Origin: Shewanella psychrophila
Lineage (GTDB): Bacteria; Pseudomonadota; Gammaproteobacteria; Enterobacterales; Shewanellaceae
Direction: 5' to 3'
DNA: 64,000 bases
Assembly: GCF_002005305.1 (NCBI RefSeq)
Contig: NZ_CP014782.1
Location: 4,526,001-4,590,000, forward strand
The position numbers were made by a program, and so were the translations under genes. The notes beneath the pieces are model-generated. The model was given only the letters and a program-made list of their open reading frames with translations. It was not told the DNA's origin and did no database searches. Numbering within the stretch: the first letter of the stretch is position 1; each line of letters begins with the position of its first letter. Below, one piece after another: positions 61,668 through 64,000 of the stretch.

Positions 61668-63578
61668 ATGAACAAGTCTATTTTGATGCCAACATTGTTA
61701 GGCATGACTATCGCCGCGACCTTGAGTGCCTGCTCGCCTCAAAAGAATGAAGAGGCACCAGCCAAGAGCGCCTCCGAGCAATCGACCCAAACAGCTGTTA
61801 ATCAAGAGGCCAAACAAGATACAAGCGGCACTGACCAGTCAGTGGCCGTCAATCCTACTAAGGATGTGTATTTTGGTGAAACCCATATGCACACGGCCTT
61901 CTCCCTAGATGCTTATCTGGGCGGTACACGCTTAACCCATGAAGATGCCTACCGCTATGCTCAGGGCGAAACCGTTAACCTGATGGGCCGCGAGCTTAAA
62001 CGTCATCGTCCTTTAGACTTCATCGCCGTAACCGATCACGCCGAATACATAGGTGAGATGTATACCAACTTGACCGAGGGCGCCGAAGGACACGATCAAG
62101 AATTACTTAAAGAGCTACGGGCCATGACAGATATCAAGGATCGCGAATCCTGGTTTATGAAATATGTGATATCCAGCAACCGTGGTGCGAATCCTGCTCA
62201 CCCCCCCTTCTTCACCGGTCCCGAGTCGGTCAAGAGTGCCTGGAAAATCATGCAGGAAACGGCAGACAAGTATAATCAACCAGGAAAATTCACCGCATTA
62301 AAAGCCTTCGAGTGGAGCGGCGCTCCCGGAGGCGGTAACTTGCACAGAAATGTGATATTTCGTGACGCTCAGGTACCCGATGCCCCCATCAGCTATATCG
62401 ATACTAACCGCGAAGATGGTCTGTGGCAGTGGATGTCCCAACAAGAATCCAAAGGCATGAAGCTGCTGGCAATTCCCCATAACTCTAACGCCAGTAAAGG
62501 CATGATGTTCCCCAGTGTCGATGCAGAGGGCAAGCCTATCGACCTTGAATATGCCCAAACCCGTCAACATTTCGAGCCTTTGATGGAGATGATGCAAGTT
62601 AAAGGCAACTCTGAGGTTCACAGACAGTTCTGGCCTGAAGATGAATTTGCCGATTTTGAGAATGCCGATTCGATTCAGAAATCCAGTGGCCGAACCTTCC
62701 ACAAGAAAGACTTCGTTCGTGAAGGGCTAAAAATGGGACTCGCTTATGAGCAATCCCTCGGCGTGAATCCGTTTAAATACGGCACTATTGGCGGCACAGA
62801 TAATCATAATGGCCTGCCTTCCGCTGTTGCTGAAGACAGCTTTATCGGCGCCCATGGAGAAGACGACGGCAGCATAGATGCGCGCCGGACCGGAGCCGTT
62901 GTCGGTTGGATCGATGGCAAAGATCTCAGTATTGGAACCTTAGCCGGTGTCTGGGCAACTCAGAACACTCGTAGCGGTTTATGGGATGCGATGAAGAGCC
63001 GTGAGACATACTCAACGACAGGACCGCGCATCAAGGTGCGTTTCTTCGGCGGCGTAGAACTTCCCGCAAATCCTAAGAATGGTCAAGAGATGGTTCAGCA
63101 GGGCTACGACCTCGGCGTCCCTATGGGCAGCGATCTTCCTTCGATTGGCTCTGCACCAACCTTTACAGTCCACGCAATGAAAGATCCCGACGGCGCTAAC
63201 CTCGACCGGGTACAGATAATCAAGGGATGGGTCGATGCTAAGGGCGACACACATGAAAAAATTATCGATGTAGTCTGGTCAGATAAACGTAAGAAGGGTG
63301 AAGATGGCAAGCTTATACCAGTTGGCAACACAGTCGATCTGACAACGGCTAAATACACCAATACCATAGGCGCTACCGCTCTCATTGGCAGTTGGACCGA
63401 CACTGAGTTTAATCCGGAGCAACATGCTTTTTATTACACCCGAGTCATAGAGATCCCAACACCTCGTTGGACTACCTATGATGCGGTAAGAAACAAGCTG
63501 CCTCTGCTAGATGATGTGCAAGCCAGCATTCAGGAGCGCGCCTGGACATCACCTATTTGGTATAAACCTGCGGGATAA
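61668..63578 (+). CDS. DUF3604 (PHP-like) lipoprotein
   Basis: 636 residues. Lipobox LSAC (Cys22), a Gln/Lys/Ala-rich linker to about 62, then YFGETHMHTAFSLDAYLGG, the H-x-H metal motif of PHP-type phosphoesterases, with DFIAVTDHAEYIGEM, LLAIPHNSN and GGTDNHNGLPS as further metal sites. DUF3604 proteins are found in marine bacteria next to sulfatases, MetA-type proteins and parvulins; hydrolytic activity is likely, the substrate unknown. TAAGGGA precedes the ATG. Confidence 0.88.
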   Translation: MNKSILMPTLLGMTIAATLSACSPQKNEEAPAKSASEQSTQTAVNQEAKQDTSGTDQSVAVNPTKDVYFGETHMHTAFSLDAYLGGTRLTHEDAYRYAQGETVNLMGRELKRHRPLDFIAVTDHAEYIGEMYTNLTEGAEGHDQELLKELRAMTDIKDRESWFMKYVISSNRGANPAHPPFFTGPESVKSAWKIMQETADKYNQPGKFTALKAFEWSGAPGGGNLHRNVIFRDAQVPDAPISYIDTNREDGLWQWMSQQESKGMKLLAIPHNSNASKGMMFPSVDAEGKPIDLEYAQTRQHFEPLMEMMQVKGNSEVHRQFWPEDEFADFENADSIQKSSGRTFHKKDFVREGLKMGLAYEQSLGVNPFKYGTIGGTDNHNGLPSAVAEDSFIGAHGEDDGSIDARRTGAVVGWIDGKDLSIGTLAGVWATQNTRSGLWDAMKSRETYSTTGPRIKVRFFGGVELPANPKNGQEMVQQGYDLGVPMGSDLPSIGSAPTFTVHAMKDPDGANLDRVQIIKGWVDAKGDTHEKIIDVVWSDKRKKGEDGKLIPVGNTVDLTTAKYTNTIGATALIGSWTDTEFNPEQHAFYYTRVIEIPTPRWTTYDAVRNKLPLLDDVQASIQERAWTSPIWYKPAG

Positions 63579-63592
63579 GTTCAGCTTGAATT

Positions 63593-63632
63593 GCCTTAGT
63601 TTAAGTACGTATTTGCTAGCTTAAACTAAGGC
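63593..63632. terminator. Long hairpin between DUF3604 and PPIase genes
   Basis: Arms GCCTTAGTTTAAG (63593-63605) and CTTAAACTAAGGC (63620-63632) are perfectly complementary, 14-base loop. No T run follows on the plus strand, so it may attenuate or protect RNA ends rather than end transcription fully. Confidence 0.5.
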
Positions 63633-63688
63633 CCATAAACCATTTTATATTCTATCTTGCCCCCGGCACTAGGTTTTAAAGGTGTACT

Positions 63689-64000
63689 ATGCCACTAATA
63701 TTTAAAAAATTTATTCGTGATCCCTTCGCTCATTTTATGCTAATCGGCGCCGCTTTGTTCGGCCTCTACGCCTTAGTGAATGATAATGAAGAAGCGGCGC
63801 CCAATCGCATCATCATCTCAGAAGCCGATATCCAAAGAACCACAAGCCAATGGCAGCAAAAATGGCATCGTCTCCCATCAGAATCAGAGTTACTCAAGGT
63901 CATTGAACGACAGATTCGCGAGGAGATTTATTACCGTGAAGCCTTGGCCTTAGATCTGGGCCGTGAAGACCCAATTATTCGTAGACGCCTTGCAGAGAAA
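63689..64000 (+). CDS. Parvulin-type peptidyl-prolyl isomerase, 3' end outside the window
   Basis: The ATG at 63689 begins MPLIFKKFIRDPFAHFMLIG, a short cytoplasmic part and one membrane helix (FMLIGAALFGLYALV), followed by a SurA/PpiC-like N-terminal helical region (RIIISEADIQRTTSQWQQKW, LKVIERQIREEIYYREALAL). The frame is open to the window edge (104 codons). The isomerase domain itself is not yet visible, so the call rests on the N-terminal type seen in PpiC proteins that follow DUF3604 genes. Such proteins fold secreted partners in the periplasm. Confidence 0.7.
   Translation, partial: MPLIFKKFIRDPFAHFMLIGAALFGLYALVNDNEEAAPNRIIISEADIQRTTSQWQQKWHRLPSESELLKVIERQIREEIYYREALALDLGREDPIIRRRLAEK

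Overview
The window reads as chromosome from a marine gammaproteobacterium, most likely Shewanella or a close relative. This is inferred from the gene repertoire (CS1/CFA-type fimbriae, a TonB-dependent receptor of the large proteobacterial type, BCCT and NhaC carriers, several arylsulfatases, OmpK/Tsx-type and OmpA-like porins, ToxR-like regulation) and from protein style; no rRNA, tRNA or other taxonomic marker is present. I saw no CRISPR array, prophage or replication origin.

Layout. 1-4545 (minus): an alternate chaperone-usher fimbrial operon in the order pilin, usher, chaperone, tip adhesin, with every junction overlapping. 5614-7164: an orphan HPt protein and an orphan OmpR-type response regulator. 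7294-8346: an IS5/IS903-type element with a 9-bp target duplication. 8485-14818: a sulfur amino acid or sulfonate module: TauE/SafE exporter, PLP-dependent D-cysteine desulfhydrase/cysteate sulfo-lyase, NhaC carrier, RidA, LysR regulator and a convergent OprD-like porin, with a 328-bp MITE wedged between ridA and its terminator. 16335-24905: a second catabolic module: divergent LysR, Rid protein, aldehyde dehydrogenase, M19 dipeptidase, BCCT carrier and two poorly understood proteins. 24980-28889 (minus): a regulatory block (ToxR-like activator, membrane partner, degenerate EAL protein, small protein) beside an apparently active EAL phosphodiesterase. 29016-33850 (minus): a cadherin-like/RCC1-like repeat lipoprotein and an OmpA-like protein, with the in-frame deletion scar of a second repeat-protein gene between them. 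35308-38022: a TonB-dependent receptor. 38471-41155: small unknown proteins and a DUF6268-like barrel.

41156-56081 is the most rearranged part. A response-regulator gene is cut by a complete IS66 element (8-bp target duplication). Just downstream, a convergent arylsulfotransferase (ASST) gene is cut close to its 3' end by a complete IS256-family element (8-bp target duplication), which supplies a new C-terminus and stop. A perfect 4,802-bp direct tandem duplication (44024-48825 and 48826-53627) then doubled the IS256 element, the ASST, an OmpK/Tsx-like channel gene and the 5' end of a sulfatase gene. Only the second sulfatase copy is complete. The anaerobic sulfatase-maturase gene behind it is dead: it carries an amber codon, a frameshift and an in-frame loss of the segment that normally holds a cluster cysteine and the catalytic Asp. 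The module looks like a periplasmic aryl-sulfate-handling unit being both amplified and eroded.

56246-64000 (plus): a DsbA-like lipoprotein, a decayed Omp85 fragment, and a well-kept cluster of two MetA-type outer-membrane proteins, an arylsulfatase, a DUF6491 lipoprotein, a DUF3604 lipoprotein and the start of a parvulin-type PPIase. Three 21-bp-spaced repeats lie in front of the sulfatase.

All family assignments come from reading motifs and protein architecture by eye; no database search was run.
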